Shown here one piece after another: positions 26,021 to 34,427 of a stretch of 64,000 bases of DNA. The notes under the pieces are model-generated. The model worked only from the letters and a program-made list of their open reading frames with translations, did no database searches and was not told the origin of the DNA. Made by a program: the position numbers and the translations under genes. This stretch comes from Elusimicrobiales bacterium. GTDB taxonomy: Bacteria > Elusimicrobiota > Elusimicrobia > Elusimicrobiales > UBA9959. The stretch's first letter is position 1. The number at the start of each line of letters is the position of its first letter. The stretch spans positions 1-64,000 of the forward strand of contig JAILAB010000058.1 of assembly GCA_024681855.1 (NCBI GenBank), in the 5' to 3' direction.

Positions 26021-26131
26021 ATCGGGCATTATATAAATTATGACGCGTAATGGTAAAAAATGGAAATAATGTACGGCTGTTATCCTGATTCCTGTCTGCT
26101 AAAAAAGAGTGCTTTTTTATAAAATTTATAT

Positions 26132-26668
26132 ATGTGCAAGGAATTGGAGCTTTTTCTTGTTTTTGCTAAAATAGGCATGTTCACTTTTGGCGGCGGATAT
26201 GCAATGATAGCCATGATGGAAGATGAGCTTGCGGTAAGGCGCTCTTTTATCTCTGCCGGTGATTTTCCGGAATTGGTTGCCGCTTCGCAGGCTTGCCCTG
26301 GTTTATTTGCATTGAATATGGCTGTGTTTACAGGAATGCGCATCTCAGGGTTTGCCGGAGCAGTCTTTGCGGCATTGGGAGCTGTTCTTCCGCCTTTTAT
26401 ATGCATACTGCTTATAGCGGCTTGTTTCCGTTCCTTTAGGGATAATGAGTATGTTAATCGGGTATTAATGGGATTAAGGCCAGCCGCCGCCGCAATGGTT
26501 GCCGTTCCTGTTTTTACGCTGGCGCGCCGTTCTGGGATTAATATCAGAAATGTATGGATTCCAATAGCGGCGGCTATTCTTGTGTGTCTGGCCGGCATTT
26601 CGCCCGTTTACATTGTTATTGCAGCAATCGCCGGCGGCCTTGCAGCAGGAAGGTTAAGAAGAAAATAA
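26132..26668 (+). CDS. Chromate transporter family, first half-size subunit
   Basis: 178-residue member of the CHR family. The family motif is present at the N-terminus (FAKIGMFTFGGGYAMIAMMEDE) with QACPGLFALNMAVFTG, and there are five to six membrane helices. Short CHR proteins are encoded in adjacent pairs and act together; in many anaerobes they occur without chromate exposure, so the natural substrate may be sulfate or another oxyanion. TATAAA ends 8 bases before the ATG and no ribosome site is present, suggesting a leaderless start. The partner gene begins 2 bp after its stop. Confidence 0.88.
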   Translation: MCKELELFLVFAKIGMFTFGGGYAMIAMMEDELAVRRSFISAGDFPELVAASQACPGLFALNMAVFTGMRISGFAGAVFAALGAVLPPFICILLIAACFRSFRDNEYVNRVLMGLRPAAAAMVAVPVFTLARRSGINIRNVWIPIAAAILVCLAGISPVYIVIAAIAGGLAAGRLRRK

Positions 26669-26669
26669 T

Positions 26670-27194
26670 ATGATTTATTTAAGCCTTTTCCTTGTCTTTT
26701 TTAAAATAGGACTTTTTAATTTTGGCGGCGGATATGCGATGATTTCATTCCTGCAGAATGAGACTGTATTGAGTCATGCCTGGCTTACGGCTTCAGAATT
26801 TACGGATATTGTAGCTATAAGCCAGATGACTCCCGGACCGCTTGGCGTTAATCTGGCTACTTATGCCGGCTATGTCGTTTCCGGCAATATATTGGGTGCT
26901 GCTATTGCCACATTTGCTTTATGCCTTCCATCTTTTCTGCTAATGCTTTTTCTTAGCAGCTGGCTTCAGAAGCATCATTCTTCAAATGCGGTGCAAGATG
27001 CTTTTTCAGTTCTTAAGCCTGCTGTCTGCGGTCTTATAGCCGCTGCTGCTATAATGCTGTGCGGCAATGGAAATATACAGGACTGGCGCGGAATTCTCAT
27101 TTTCGCATTATCATTTATTGCCATTATGTTCTTTAAGGCAAAGCCGGCTTTAGTTATGGCTGTTGCAGGAAGCATGGGGCTTGTTATTTTTTAG
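26670..27194 (+). CDS. Chromate transporter family, second half-size subunit
   Basis: 174 residues, homologous to the preceding gene product: FFKIGLFNFGGGYAMISFLQNE and AISQMTPGPLGVNLATYAGY, the second CHR motif. About six membrane helices; one gene of an antiparallel half-size pair. It starts 2 bp after the first subunit and must be cotranslated with it. Substrate uncertain, as for its partner. Confidence 0.88.
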   Translation: MIYLSLFLVFFKIGLFNFGGGYAMISFLQNETVLSHAWLTASEFTDIVAISQMTPGPLGVNLATYAGYVVSGNILGAAIATFALCLPSFLLMLFLSSWLQKHHSSNAVQDAFSVLKPAVCGLIAAAAIMLCGNGNIQDWRGILIFALSFIAIMFFKAKPALVMAVAGSMGLVIF

Positions 27195-27218
27195 CGGCAA
27201 ATAAATTAGGAGCAAACA

Positions 27219-28499
27219 ATGTCTGTTTATAAGTATAAGAATTTGGAAGGCAAAGAATTTGAAGCGGCAAATATGAAGGATATTCTGCTGTGCCTTGATG
27301 TGGCTCTTTTTTTCATTTTTCTTTCCGATATAGAGCAAAAAGGTTCTTTTTTCCGCTGGCTTCAGGAAAATTATCCTGAAAAATGCAAAAAGGTCATGAA
27401 TCTGATGAGCCTGTCGGACTCAACGCTTAAAGATTTGTTTCCGGCCCTTTTTGGAGAGGAGGAGCTTACAGAGCCTTATGCTGATGCGCTTATGTCCTTG
27501 CTTTATTTTTCCGGCCGGGTTAAAGATATGGATTTCCTTACGCCAGATGCCCTTGCTTTGCTTGTGAAAGCATCTATGGCTGGCAGCGGCAGCGCGGATT
27601 TCTGTCTCGGAATAGCTTGGAGAGATTCTGTTGGCGGAATAAAAAAAGACATGGCAAAAGCTTTTGATTATTTCCAAAGCGGCATTGCCAGAAATAATGG
27701 CCGCTGCATTAATGAGATGGCCTATCATTATATGCTTGGCCAGGGAGTCAAAGTTAATTTTAAGGAAGCGCTCCGTTTGGGATACCTTGCCGCAGAACAG
27801 AAAATACCTTCCGCATTTGTTCTGCTTGGAACGCTTTATCAGTACGGCAGAGCCGTTCAGCAGGACTATGCCGAGGCCATGCGCCTTTACAGAGAGGCTG
27901 CAAGTCTTGGCAGTACGGATGCATGCAATCGCATAGGCTATCTTTATCAGCTGGGGCTTGGATGCGAGCAGTCTTATGAGGAAACAATTTCATGGTATAA
28001 GCGTTCTGCTGATGCTGGAGATTCGGTAGGGGCAAATAATCTTGCTAATCTTTATCTTAATGGCACTGGAGTAAAAAAAGACTTACAGAAGGCAATCAGG
28101 TATTATGAAATGGCCGCAGAGCTTGGGCTTGCGGCAGCGCAGGCATCTTTAGGTTCTCTGTATGCTTTTGGAGATGAGCCGGGACTGGAGAGACAGCCGG
28201 ATAAAGCTGAAAAGCTGCTGCTTGCCGCAGCGGAACAAGGCGATGCAATGTCTCAGTTCGGACTTGGCATGCTTTACCTTGAAGATGGCGAAAAACAGGA
28301 CCGTAATAAAGCTGTTGGCTATCTGGAAAAAGCTGCTGAAACAGGATATGCGGAAGCCCAATTTGTTCTTAGCCAGGAATATCTAAATAAAGACAATTCC
28401 TTTTATGACCGGGAAAAGGGAATAAAATGGCTGTGCTTAGCTGCAGATAAAGGCTTGGATGAGGCCAGGGAGGCTCTTAAAAGGCTTGGCGAAGAATAA
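27219..28499 (+). CDS. Cytoplasmic Sel1-repeat protein
   Basis: 426 residues without a signal peptide. Residues 1-130 form an unrecognised, partly hydrophobic region (DILLCLDVALFFIFLSDI). From about residue 130 to the end there are eight or so Sel1-like repeats (for example AMRLYREAASLGSTDACNRIGYLYQLGLGCEQSYEETISWYKRSADAGDSVGANNLANLYLNG is two of them), shown by the spacing of Ala, Gly, Leu and Tyr. Sel1 repeats form a right-handed solenoid for protein binding. GGAG precedes the ATG. It lies 24 bp after the chromate transporter pair on the same strand. Partner unknown. Confidence 0.82.
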   Translation: MSVYKYKNLEGKEFEAANMKDILLCLDVALFFIFLSDIEQKGSFFRWLQENYPEKCKKVMNLMSLSDSTLKDLFPALFGEEELTEPYADALMSLLYFSGRVKDMDFLTPDALALLVKASMAGSGSADFCLGIAWRDSVGGIKKDMAKAFDYFQSGIARNNGRCINEMAYHYMLGQGVKVNFKEALRLGYLAAEQKIPSAFVLLGTLYQYGRAVQQDYAEAMRLYREAASLGSTDACNRIGYLYQLGLGCEQSYEETISWYKRSADAGDSVGANNLANLYLNGTGVKKDLQKAIRYYEMAAELGLAAAQASLGSLYAFGDEPGLERQPDKAEKLLLAAAEQGDAMSQFGLGMLYLEDGEKQDRNKAVGYLEKAAETGYAEAQFVLSQEYLNKDNSFYDREKGIKWLCLAADKGLDEAREALKRLGEE

Positions 28500-28516
28500 A
28501 CTGCTTTTTTTGTAAT

Positions 28517-28549
28517 AAAAAAAGGCTGCGCTTAATGGCAGCCTTTTTT
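28517..28549. terminator. Bidirectional terminator
   Basis: GGCTGC (28524-28529) and GCAGCC (28538-28543) with an 8-base loop, extended by a 7-base A-run left and T-run right; between converging genes. Confidence 0.85.
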
Positions 28550-28570
28550 GATTTCCTTGCTTTAAAGGAT

Positions 28571-29017
28571 TTATTTCTTGACAGGAGCTTTCGGAGCTTT
28601 TGGCGCAGCAGCGGGAGCTCTCTGCGGTATGCCTATGTTGACAGGACCGCAATGTCTTACAAATCCTTCTCCTGTTACTGCAAGAGCATTCTTGCCGCAG
28701 ACAAAGAGATTGTTGTAAGTTTTTTCCGGCTGGCTGAAAAAAGCCCTGAGCATAAGATCATCTGTCTTAAGCATGACATTGCAGATCTGGTCTACTACAA
28801 TCTGTTCTTTATATTTTAAATTTAGAGACTTGTTCAGCTCTTCAATCTTTGATGCGCATTTGCCATTCTTCACAATAAATTCTTCCTGCTGGGACAGAAT
28901 GGTCTTGAAGTCATTGGCAATTGCCTTTGCTTTTTTTGTTTCCTGTGTTTCAGATGGGCACTGGCAGCAAGCGGCAAGACAAGCCAGGCTGGTAAATATA
29001 AGTAATGCTTTCTTCAT
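28571..29017 (-). CDS. Small lipoprotein of unknown function
   Basis: 148 residues. The signal sequence ends in a lipobox CLAAC at about residue 17, so the mature protein is lipid-anchored. A helical region follows (KAKAIANDFKTILSQQEEFIVKNG); then NLKYKEQIVVDQICNVMLKTDD and a Cys-containing end (FVCGKNALAVTGEGFVRHCG), and a Pro/Ala/Lys-rich tail (APAAAPKAPKAPVKK). Four to five cysteines may form disulfides. The middle recalls the soluble part of pseudopilins in length and layout but has no pilin N-terminus. Function unknown. Confidence 0.7.
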   Translation of the reverse strand: MKKALLIFTSLACLAACCQCPSETQETKKAKAIANDFKTILSQQEEFIVKNGKCASKIEELNKSLNLKYKEQIVVDQICNVMLKTDDLMLRAFFSQPEKTYNNLFVCGKNALAVTGEGFVRHCGPVNIGIPQRAPAAAPKAPKAPVKK

Positions 29018-29116
29018 GTTTTGATCCTTCTATAATTCAATAAGTATTCCTAAAAAAACAATCGGAACGTTATTTATTGTACAACATTTGCTGCCATATT
29101 GTCTTTTTTATAGATT

Positions 29117-29242
29117 ATGGACATAATAGCAGGCAGATTTAATCTTGTTATCTTTGTTCTTCTATGGTTCGCTCTATTTATTGTATGCTTGTTTTGCTCA
29201 AAAAAAACGCTTTTTTGGCTTTCTTATGCAGTTCAGATATAA
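29117..29242 (+). CDS. Possible 41-residue single-helix membrane protein
   Basis: Short frame reading MDIIAGRFNLVIF..., with a continuous hydrophobic segment at about residues 9-28 followed by CSKK. It lies in the 340-bp gap before the oxaloacetate decarboxylase operon. No ribosome site is seen; a TATAGA a few bases before the ATG is too close to serve. It may be chance. Confidence 0.22.
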   Translation: MDIIAGRFNLVIFVLLWFALFIVCLFCSKKTLFWLSYAVQI

Positions 29243-29275
29243 ACCTTGTTTATACTTAGGAGACCTGACTAAAAA

Positions 29276-29284
29276 TGCTATAAT
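29276..29284 (+). promoter_or_regulatory. Extended -10 promoter of the oad operon
   Basis: TGCTATAAT with no clear -35. Predicted start near 29291, giving a leader of about 65 nt before oadG. Confidence 0.5.
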
Positions 29285-29356
29285 TTTATTAATTACAAAT
29301 ACTGCCGGCTGTTGCCATTTTGTCTTGTGGCTTCTCCGGCATTGTATGGAGCAGAT

Positions 29357-29593
29357 ATGGTAACGGATGCATTGATAATAACCTGCATAGGAATGGGCTT
29401 TGTGTTCATTTTCCTTGGCATACTTGTCTTGGTAATGGGCCTGCTGAGCCGCATAATGCCTGTGCTTAACAGATTTATTCCTGAGCCTGTAGTGCCAGCA
29501 AAGCCTAAACCGGCAATAGCAGCGCAGGCATCAGATGCTGCAATAGCGGCAGCCGTGGCTTTGGCCTGGTATAACAGCGGAAGGAGCAAGTAA
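29357..29593 (+). CDS. oadG: Sodium-pumping decarboxylase gamma subunit (OadG)
   Basis: 78-residue membrane subunit that holds the alpha and beta subunits together. One N-terminal helix (MVTDALIITCIGMGFVFIFLGILVLVMGLL) is typical of OadG, followed by a Pro-rich stretch (PEPVVPAKPKP) and an Ala-rich C-terminus (AAQASDAAIAAAVALAWY) as in the family. I use the ATG at 29357, which has GGAG six bases upstream; the frame extends to 29312 but without a ribosome site. oadA starts 5 bp after it. Confidence 0.85.
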   Translation: MVTDALIITCIGMGFVFIFLGILVLVMGLLSRIMPVLNRFIPEPVVPAKPKPAIAAQASDAAIAAAVALAWYNSGRSK

Positions 29594-29598
29594 ACAGT

Positions 29599-31392
29599 AT
29601 GAAAAAAATTAATGTAATGGTAACTGCGTTCCGGGACGGATTCCAGTCCGTTTTCGGTGCAAGGGTTCTGCCGAAAGATTATCTTCCGGCGGTTGAAGCG
29701 GCAGCTGCTGCCGGAATTGATCATTTTGAAAGCGGCGGCGGCGCTATTTTCCAGTCCCTGTGCTTTTACTGCAACACAGACCCGTTTCAGGCAATGGACG
29801 ATTTCCGCAAGGCGGCAGGTCCTAATGCCAATCTGCAGACTCTGGCCCGCGGCGTGAACGTGGTAGGCCTTGAAAGCCAGCCTATTGATGTTATAAAACT
29901 GCACGCCAGAATGTTCAAAAAGCACGGAGTTACCACAATACGCAACTTTGATGCCCTGAATGATGAAAACAATCTGATTGAATCAGGAAAGGCCATAAAG
30001 GAAGCCGGATTAAGGCATGAGGCCGTGGTTACGCTTATGTCCCTGCCTCCGAACTGCGAAGGCTCTGACAAGGTTCATACACCGGCATTCTATCTCGGCG
30101 TAATAAAGAAACTTTTGGACGCAGGAGTAGAGTTTGACTCTCTCTGCTTTAAGGATGCTTCCGGCACTACCACGCCTGCCGTTATACGGGAGACAGTGAA
30201 ACGTGCCAGAAAGCTGCTTGGCAACAAAATGCCGATACGCTTCCATACGCATGACACAGCCGGCACAAGCATTGCCTGCTATCTTGCCGCAATAGAGGGC
30301 GGAGCAGATGCGATAGACCTCGCAATGGCCCCAGTCAGCGGCGGCACAAGCCAGCCGGACATCATTTCCATGTGGCACGCATTAAGAGGAACGGAATACG
30401 ATCTTGGATTTGACATTGACAAAATCGTCGAGGCGGAAGAGGTTTTCAAGGACTGCATGAAGGATTATTTCGTGCCGCCGGAATCAAAGGCCGTAGAGCC
30501 GCTTATACCGTATTCCCCTCTGCCAGGCGGAGCATTGACTGCGAATACACAGATGCTGCGCGACAATAAGATGATGGACAAATATCCTGCCATGCTCAAG
30601 GCCATGAAGGAAGTTGTCCGTCGCGGCGGATTCGGAACTTCCGTTACCCCGGTGTCCCAGTTCTATTCGCAGCAGGCCCTGAACAATGCCATGTTCGGCG
30701 AGTGGAAGAAAATCGCCCCCGGATACGGCAAGATGGTGCTTGGCTATTTCGGACGCACCCCGATTGAGCCTGATCCGGAAATCGTAAAGATTGCTTCCGA
30801 ACAGCTCAATATGCAGCCTACGAAGAAAACCCCGCTTGAAATCAACAATGCGGACCCCAACAAGGGTATAGAGGCCAACAAGAAAGTCCTTGAAAAAGAA
30901 GGACTGCCGATTACCGATGAGAATATATTCCTGGTGGCAACCTGCAAGGAAAAAGGCATAGCATTCCTCAAAGGACACGGCCCAGTCAACCTGCGCAAGA
31001 AAGCGGCAGCACCTGCGGCAAAGCCCGGAGAAACAAAGTTCACTGTAACCCTCAACGGCAAAGACTATAAGGTTGAAATAAAGGACAATGCCGCCGTAGT
31101 GGACGGAACCGAATATTCAGCCTCCGTAAAGGCCGGATTCGCAGGCGGAGCTTCCGCTCCTGCAGCTGCTTCCGGAACAGCGAAACAGATCAAGGCTGAG
31201 CTTCCCGGACTGGTTCTCCGCATTGAGAAGAAGCCGGGAGAGAAAGTGGCCAAGGGCGATACTGTTATAGTGCTTGAATCCATGAAAATGGAAATTCCCG
31301 TCAAGGCAGGATTTGACGGCACGGTTACAGCTATACCTGTAAGCCAGGGCGCGCAGATACAGAGCGGCGATGTTCTTGCCGAAATAGCATAA
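29599..31392 (+). CDS. oadA: Oxaloacetate decarboxylase alpha subunit (biotin carboxyl carrier fused to carboxyltransferase)
   Basis: 597 residues. The carboxyltransferase TIM barrel (residues 1-~290) shows TAFRDGFQSVFGARV, a CFKDASGTTTP segment with the active-site lysine, and FHTHDTAGTSIA. A PYC/OADA-type conserved domain follows (to ~450), then an Ala/Pro-rich linker and the biotinyl domain ending with VLESMKMEIPV, biotin attaching to Lys563. The alpha subunit transfers the carboxyl group of oxaloacetate to biotin; the beta subunit then releases CO2 and exports sodium. The family also includes pyruvate carboxylase and methylmalonyl-CoA or glutaconyl-CoA relatives, but pairing with gamma and beta subunits favours a Na+ pump. 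The gene is visibly richer in GC than its neighbours. Confidence 0.9.
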   Translation: MKKINVMVTAFRDGFQSVFGARVLPKDYLPAVEAAAAAGIDHFESGGGAIFQSLCFYCNTDPFQAMDDFRKAAGPNANLQTLARGVNVVGLESQPIDVIKLHARMFKKHGVTTIRNFDALNDENNLIESGKAIKEAGLRHEAVVTLMSLPPNCEGSDKVHTPAFYLGVIKKLLDAGVEFDSLCFKDASGTTTPAVIRETVKRARKLLGNKMPIRFHTHDTAGTSIACYLAAIEGGADAIDLAMAPVSGGTSQPDIISMWHALRGTEYDLGFDIDKIVEAEEVFKDCMKDYFVPPESKAVEPLIPYSPLPGGALTANTQMLRDNKMMDKYPAMLKAMKEVVRRGGFGTSVTPVSQFYSQQALNNAMFGEWKKIAPGYGKMVLGYFGRTPIEPDPEIVKIASEQLNMQPTKKTPLEINNADPNKGIEANKKVLEKEGLPITDENIFLVATCKEKGIAFLKGHGPVNLRKKAAAPAAKPGETKFTVTLNGKDYKVEIKDNAAVVDGTEYSASVKAGFAGGASAPAAASGTAKQIKAELPGLVLRIEKKPGEKVAKGDTVIVLESMKMEIPVKAGFDGTVTAIPVSQGAQIQSGDVLAEIA

Positions 31393-31405
31393 GGAGTATC
31401 ACACA

Positions 31406-32614
31406 ATGCAGGTATTAGACAGTTTGATATCCCTGTGGCATTCCACCGGCCTGTATAATTTTACATGGCCAAATGCCATAATGCTTGTGATATGCTTTGT
31501 GGTACTTTACCTTGGCATACGCAAGGGCTTTGAGCCGCTTCTGCTTATCCCTATAGGCTTTGGCGGCGTGCTGGCCAATATTCCGTTCCCGCCGGATGCA
31601 ATGCCGATAATAGGCCATACCATTACAGCGGTTGACCCGAACACCGGACTTGTTGCCGTGCAGACTTATGGCGGTTTCCTTGGCCAGATATTTGACTTCG
31701 GCATAAATTCAGGCATATTCCCGCTGCTCATATTCATGGGCGTGGGAGCCATGACGGACTTTGGCCCGCTTATTGCAAATCCGAAAATGGCATTTCTTGG
31801 CGGAGCGGCGCAGCTAGGCATATTCATGACGCTTATAGGCGCTATTCTGCTTAGCAAATACTGCCCCGGAATCAGCTTTACCATAAAGGATGCTGCCTCC
31901 ATAGGCATTATAGGCGGAGCTGACGGCCCTACGTCCATATTCCTGGCAAGCCGTCTCGGCACGCCGTACATTGGCGCTATCGTGGTTGCGGCTTATTCTT
32001 ATATGGCGCTTGTGCCTATAATACAGCCTCCTATTATGAGAATGCTTACCACCAAAGAGGAAAGAGCAGTAAAAATGGAACAGCTGCGTCCTGTGAGCAA
32101 GAGGGAAAAGATACTGTTCCCGCTTATAGTGCTTTTCATTTGTATGCTGTTCTTGCCTGACGCAACTCCGCTTATGGGCGCACTGTGCTTTGGCAACCTT
32201 ATAAAGGAAAGCGGCGTGACTGACCGCCTGGCAAAGACGGCCTCAAATGAGCTGATAAATATTGTTACCATTCTTCTGGGACTTTCAGTAGGTTCCAAGC
32301 TGTCTGCGGCGCAGTTCCTTACGCTTAATACAATAGGAATACTTGTCCTCGGACTGCTTGCCTTCTCTTTCGGCACTGCTGGCGGTGTTCTGCTTGCAAA
32401 ACTGTTCTACAAATGCGGCATGAAGATTAATCCGCTTATCGGTGCGGCTGGCGTTTCCGCCGTTCCTATGGCGGCCCGCGTAGTGAACAAGGTAGGCCAG
32501 GAAGAGAATCCGCAGAACTTCCTGCTCATGCATGCCATGGGTCCGAATGTGTCAGGCGTTATCGGCAGCGCTGTAGCTGCCGGCATACTGCTTGCCATTT
32601 GCGGCAGAATGTAA
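31406..32614 (+). CDS. oadB: Sodium-pumping decarboxylase beta subunit (OadB)
   Basis: 402-residue polytopic membrane protein that decarboxylates carboxybiotin and pumps Na+. Family sequences: GFGGVLANIP, FPLLIFMGVGAMTDFGPLI, IGIIGGADGPTSIFLASRL (with the essential Asp of GGADGPT), and PNVSGVIGSAVAAG near the C-terminus. About nine membrane segments. It follows oadA by 13 bp with GGAG in between and ends at a strong terminator. Base use is like oadA, GC-rich at third positions. Confidence 0.95.
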   Translation: MQVLDSLISLWHSTGLYNFTWPNAIMLVICFVVLYLGIRKGFEPLLLIPIGFGGVLANIPFPPDAMPIIGHTITAVDPNTGLVAVQTYGGFLGQIFDFGINSGIFPLLIFMGVGAMTDFGPLIANPKMAFLGGAAQLGIFMTLIGAILLSKYCPGISFTIKDAASIGIIGGADGPTSIFLASRLGTPYIGAIVVAAYSYMALVPIIQPPIMRMLTTKEERAVKMEQLRPVSKREKILFPLIVLFICMLFLPDATPLMGALCFGNLIKESGVTDRLAKTASNELINIVTILLGLSVGSKLSAAQFLTLNTIGILVLGLLAFSFGTAGGVLLAKLFYKCGMKINPLIGAAGVSAVPMAARVVNKVGQEENPQNFLLMHAMGPNVSGVIGSAVAAGILLAICGRM

Positions 32615-32633
32615 AGCTTAAGTGCCTTAATGG

Positions 32634-32666
32634 AAATGCCGGACAAATAACTGTCCGGCATTTTTT
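32634..32666 (+). terminator. Terminator of the oad operon
   Basis: AAATGCCGGACA (32634-32645), loop AATAAC, TGTCCGGCATTT (32652-32663), then T-run. Perfect 12-bp stem. Confidence 0.92.
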
Positions 32667-32817
32667 ATTTATTATTTTTGTTCCGATAATACTCTATGTG
32701 ATTTGAGCCGCTTACCTTAAAATTAGCTTAGCCATGAATAAAGAGACTAATATCTTTTTTTAATTTCAATATGTCGGCTTAATATGATTGCAGAACATTA
32801 ACAAGGACATTCTTTCC

Positions 32818-33780
32818 ATGCCTGATTTTAATATCATTAAATTTGAAAAACTTGATTCCACAAATCTTTTTGCATTAAGGGAATTTGAATCATTGCCTGA
32901 CGGAACTGTGATACTTGCCGGAATGCAGACTGCAGGAAGGGGACGCATGGGCAGGCATTGGCTTTCTGAAGGAAAGGGCATATATTTTACTGTGGTTTTG
33001 AAAAATGCTGCGCGGATTGAATATTATGCAGCATTTTCTCATCTTATGGCCATAAGCGTATGCGAAGCATTAGAGCATTGCGGTTTGTCCCCGCAGGTAA
33101 AATGGCCAAATGACGTGTTATGCTCCGGGCCATTTCATAATCAGCCGGGCAAAATATGCGGCATGCTGTCGCAGGCTGCTTCTGGCCCGCGCGGCATACT
33201 TGGCATTGCCTTAGGCTGCGGCATTAACTATTCTCAGACTGCCGCAGATTTTGGCGGTGTTATGTACCCTGCCGTATCAGTTCGCATGCTGGCTGATGAA
33301 AAACATAGTGAGTCTGCCCAGGGAGGGAAGTCCAATACGGGAAAAGAAAATCTTGTTGCGGAAGAGAATGTGCAGGCTTGCGATAATGGCATAAAAAGCA
33401 TAGATTCTGCTATGATTCCGGGAAAACAGGGATTTCTTGAAATGGTTCTTGAATTTTTCTTCAAAAGAAAAAGAAATTTTGAGGAAAAAGGATTCGCCTC
33501 CATTTATGATGAATATCTTCAGCGCTGCCATTTTCTTGGAAAAGAAATAAAAATTTCCGCAAATGCGGGAATTAAGCCTGCCTGGAATTTGCCTGGAAAA
33601 AACTTGGATTCAGCCAGCATGTCTGGCAGCAAAACTATGCTTGGCAATGATATTTCTGCTGATGAAAACATGCCGGCAAAATATAGCGCAATAGCGAAAG
33701 CTGTAAATATGGACGGTACACTGACAATAATTCGCAATGGACATGAGACCGTGCTTGCTGCGGCTGACATACTGCCATAG
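32818..33780 (+). CDS. birA: Biotin protein ligase, without DNA-binding domain
   Basis: 320-residue enzyme that activates biotin with ATP and attaches it to the acceptor lysine of carrier domains, here surely OadA encoded 1.4 kb upstream. Motifs: KLDSTN near residue 11, GRGRMGRHW (40-48, the biotinyl-AMP loop), KWPNDV (95-100), GKICGML and LGIALGCGIN. It lacks the N-terminal helix-turn-helix, so it is not a repressor. Two polar low-complexity insertions are visible: about residues 160-200 (rich in Ser, Glu, Lys) and about 255-290 in the C-terminal domain. I use the ATG at 32818 (AAGGA upstream); a TTG at 32788 is also in frame. Confidence 0.9.
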   Translation: MPDFNIIKFEKLDSTNLFALREFESLPDGTVILAGMQTAGRGRMGRHWLSEGKGIYFTVVLKNAARIEYYAAFSHLMAISVCEALEHCGLSPQVKWPNDVLCSGPFHNQPGKICGMLSQAASGPRGILGIALGCGINYSQTAADFGGVMYPAVSVRMLADEKHSESAQGGKSNTGKENLVAEENVQACDNGIKSIDSAMIPGKQGFLEMVLEFFFKRKRNFEEKGFASIYDEYLQRCHFLGKEIKISANAGIKPAWNLPGKNLDSASMSGSKTMLGNDISADENMPAKYSAIAKAVNMDGTLTIIRNGHETVLAAADILP

Positions 33781-34078
33781 TCTGTTTTTTGGGGTTCGCT
33801 TTTGGAGCGGGAAAAGCATTTGATGATTACCGCATAGCCAAATTTTAGCGTAATTATGGCAATCTAAACACAGGATTATATGAAATATATATGCGTTTTT
33901 AATATTTCCCTAAAGACCATATAAAATTGATAGAATTGTTATATCGGCTTTATATATAAAAGCAGATTCCGCTTTAAACATCATGCTGTTATGAAGCGCT
34001 AAGCATAATAAGCTTTATTCTTGCCAAGTGTTTACTTGATGTTTTTGCGGAAAAGAGATGTCTGAAAAGGAGATAAAA

Positions 34079-34243
34079 ATGGATAAGAAATATGTTTGCC
34101 AGCCATGCGGCTGGGTTTATGATCCTGAGCTGGGAGACCCTGATAACGGCATTCCTCCGGGCACGAAATTTGAGGACCTTCCTGAAGACTGGGTATGCCC
34201 TGTCTGCGGTGCGCCCAAAAGCGAATTTTCCCCAGAGAATTAA
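34079..34243 (+). CDS. Rubredoxin
   Basis: 54-residue electron-transfer protein with one iron held by four cysteines (Cys7, Cys10, Cys40, Cys43; motifs CQPC and CPVC). The whole fold is recognisable: [25 protein letters not shown]. Rubredoxins pass electrons to oxygen- and peroxide-reducing enzymes in anaerobes. The ATG at 34079 has AAAAGGAGATAAAA in front; an earlier in-frame ATG at 34058 adds seven residues that overlap this site and is unlikely. The 300-bp gap upstream is AT-rich and shows a possible TTGATA-N18-TATATA promoter (33927-33956). Partner proteins are not encoded nearby. Confidence 0.97.
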   Translation: MDKKYVCQPCGWVYDPELGDPDNGIPPGTKFEDLPEDWVCPVCGAPKSEFSPEN

Positions 34244-34291
34244 TTGTATTATAAGGCATGGCCTGCCTTAGCCGCAAGCTTTGCCTTGCCT

Positions 34292-34322
34292 AAATCCCCT
34301 TTTTTTAAACGGGGATTTTTAT
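34292..34322 (+). terminator. Rubredoxin terminator
   Basis: AAATCCCC (34292-34299) and GGGGATTT (34311-34318) with an 11-base loop, followed by T's. Confidence 0.8.
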
Positions 34323-34427
34323 TTAATGGCTTATTATATGACTAAACCAGGCTTAGATTTGCCGGTTTGCTAATAACTTATAATAAGTTTTTAATAATGC
34401 CCGTTTTATTGGCTGCAGGAGTCCCTT

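Noticed and set aside
26080-26598. 172-codon minus-strand frame opposite the first chromate transporter gene
   Set aside because: The plus strand encodes a clear CHR protein; the antisense frame is Ala/Ile/Asn-rich and matches nothing.
29293-29925. 210-codon minus-strand frame over oadG and the start of oadA
   Set aside because: Antisense shadow of GC-rich coding sequence, no start signal and no family features.
33781-34078. Possible riboswitch or leader RNA before rubredoxin
   Set aside because: AT-rich stretch with no stable stem pattern or known motif; only a weak promoter candidate was seen.
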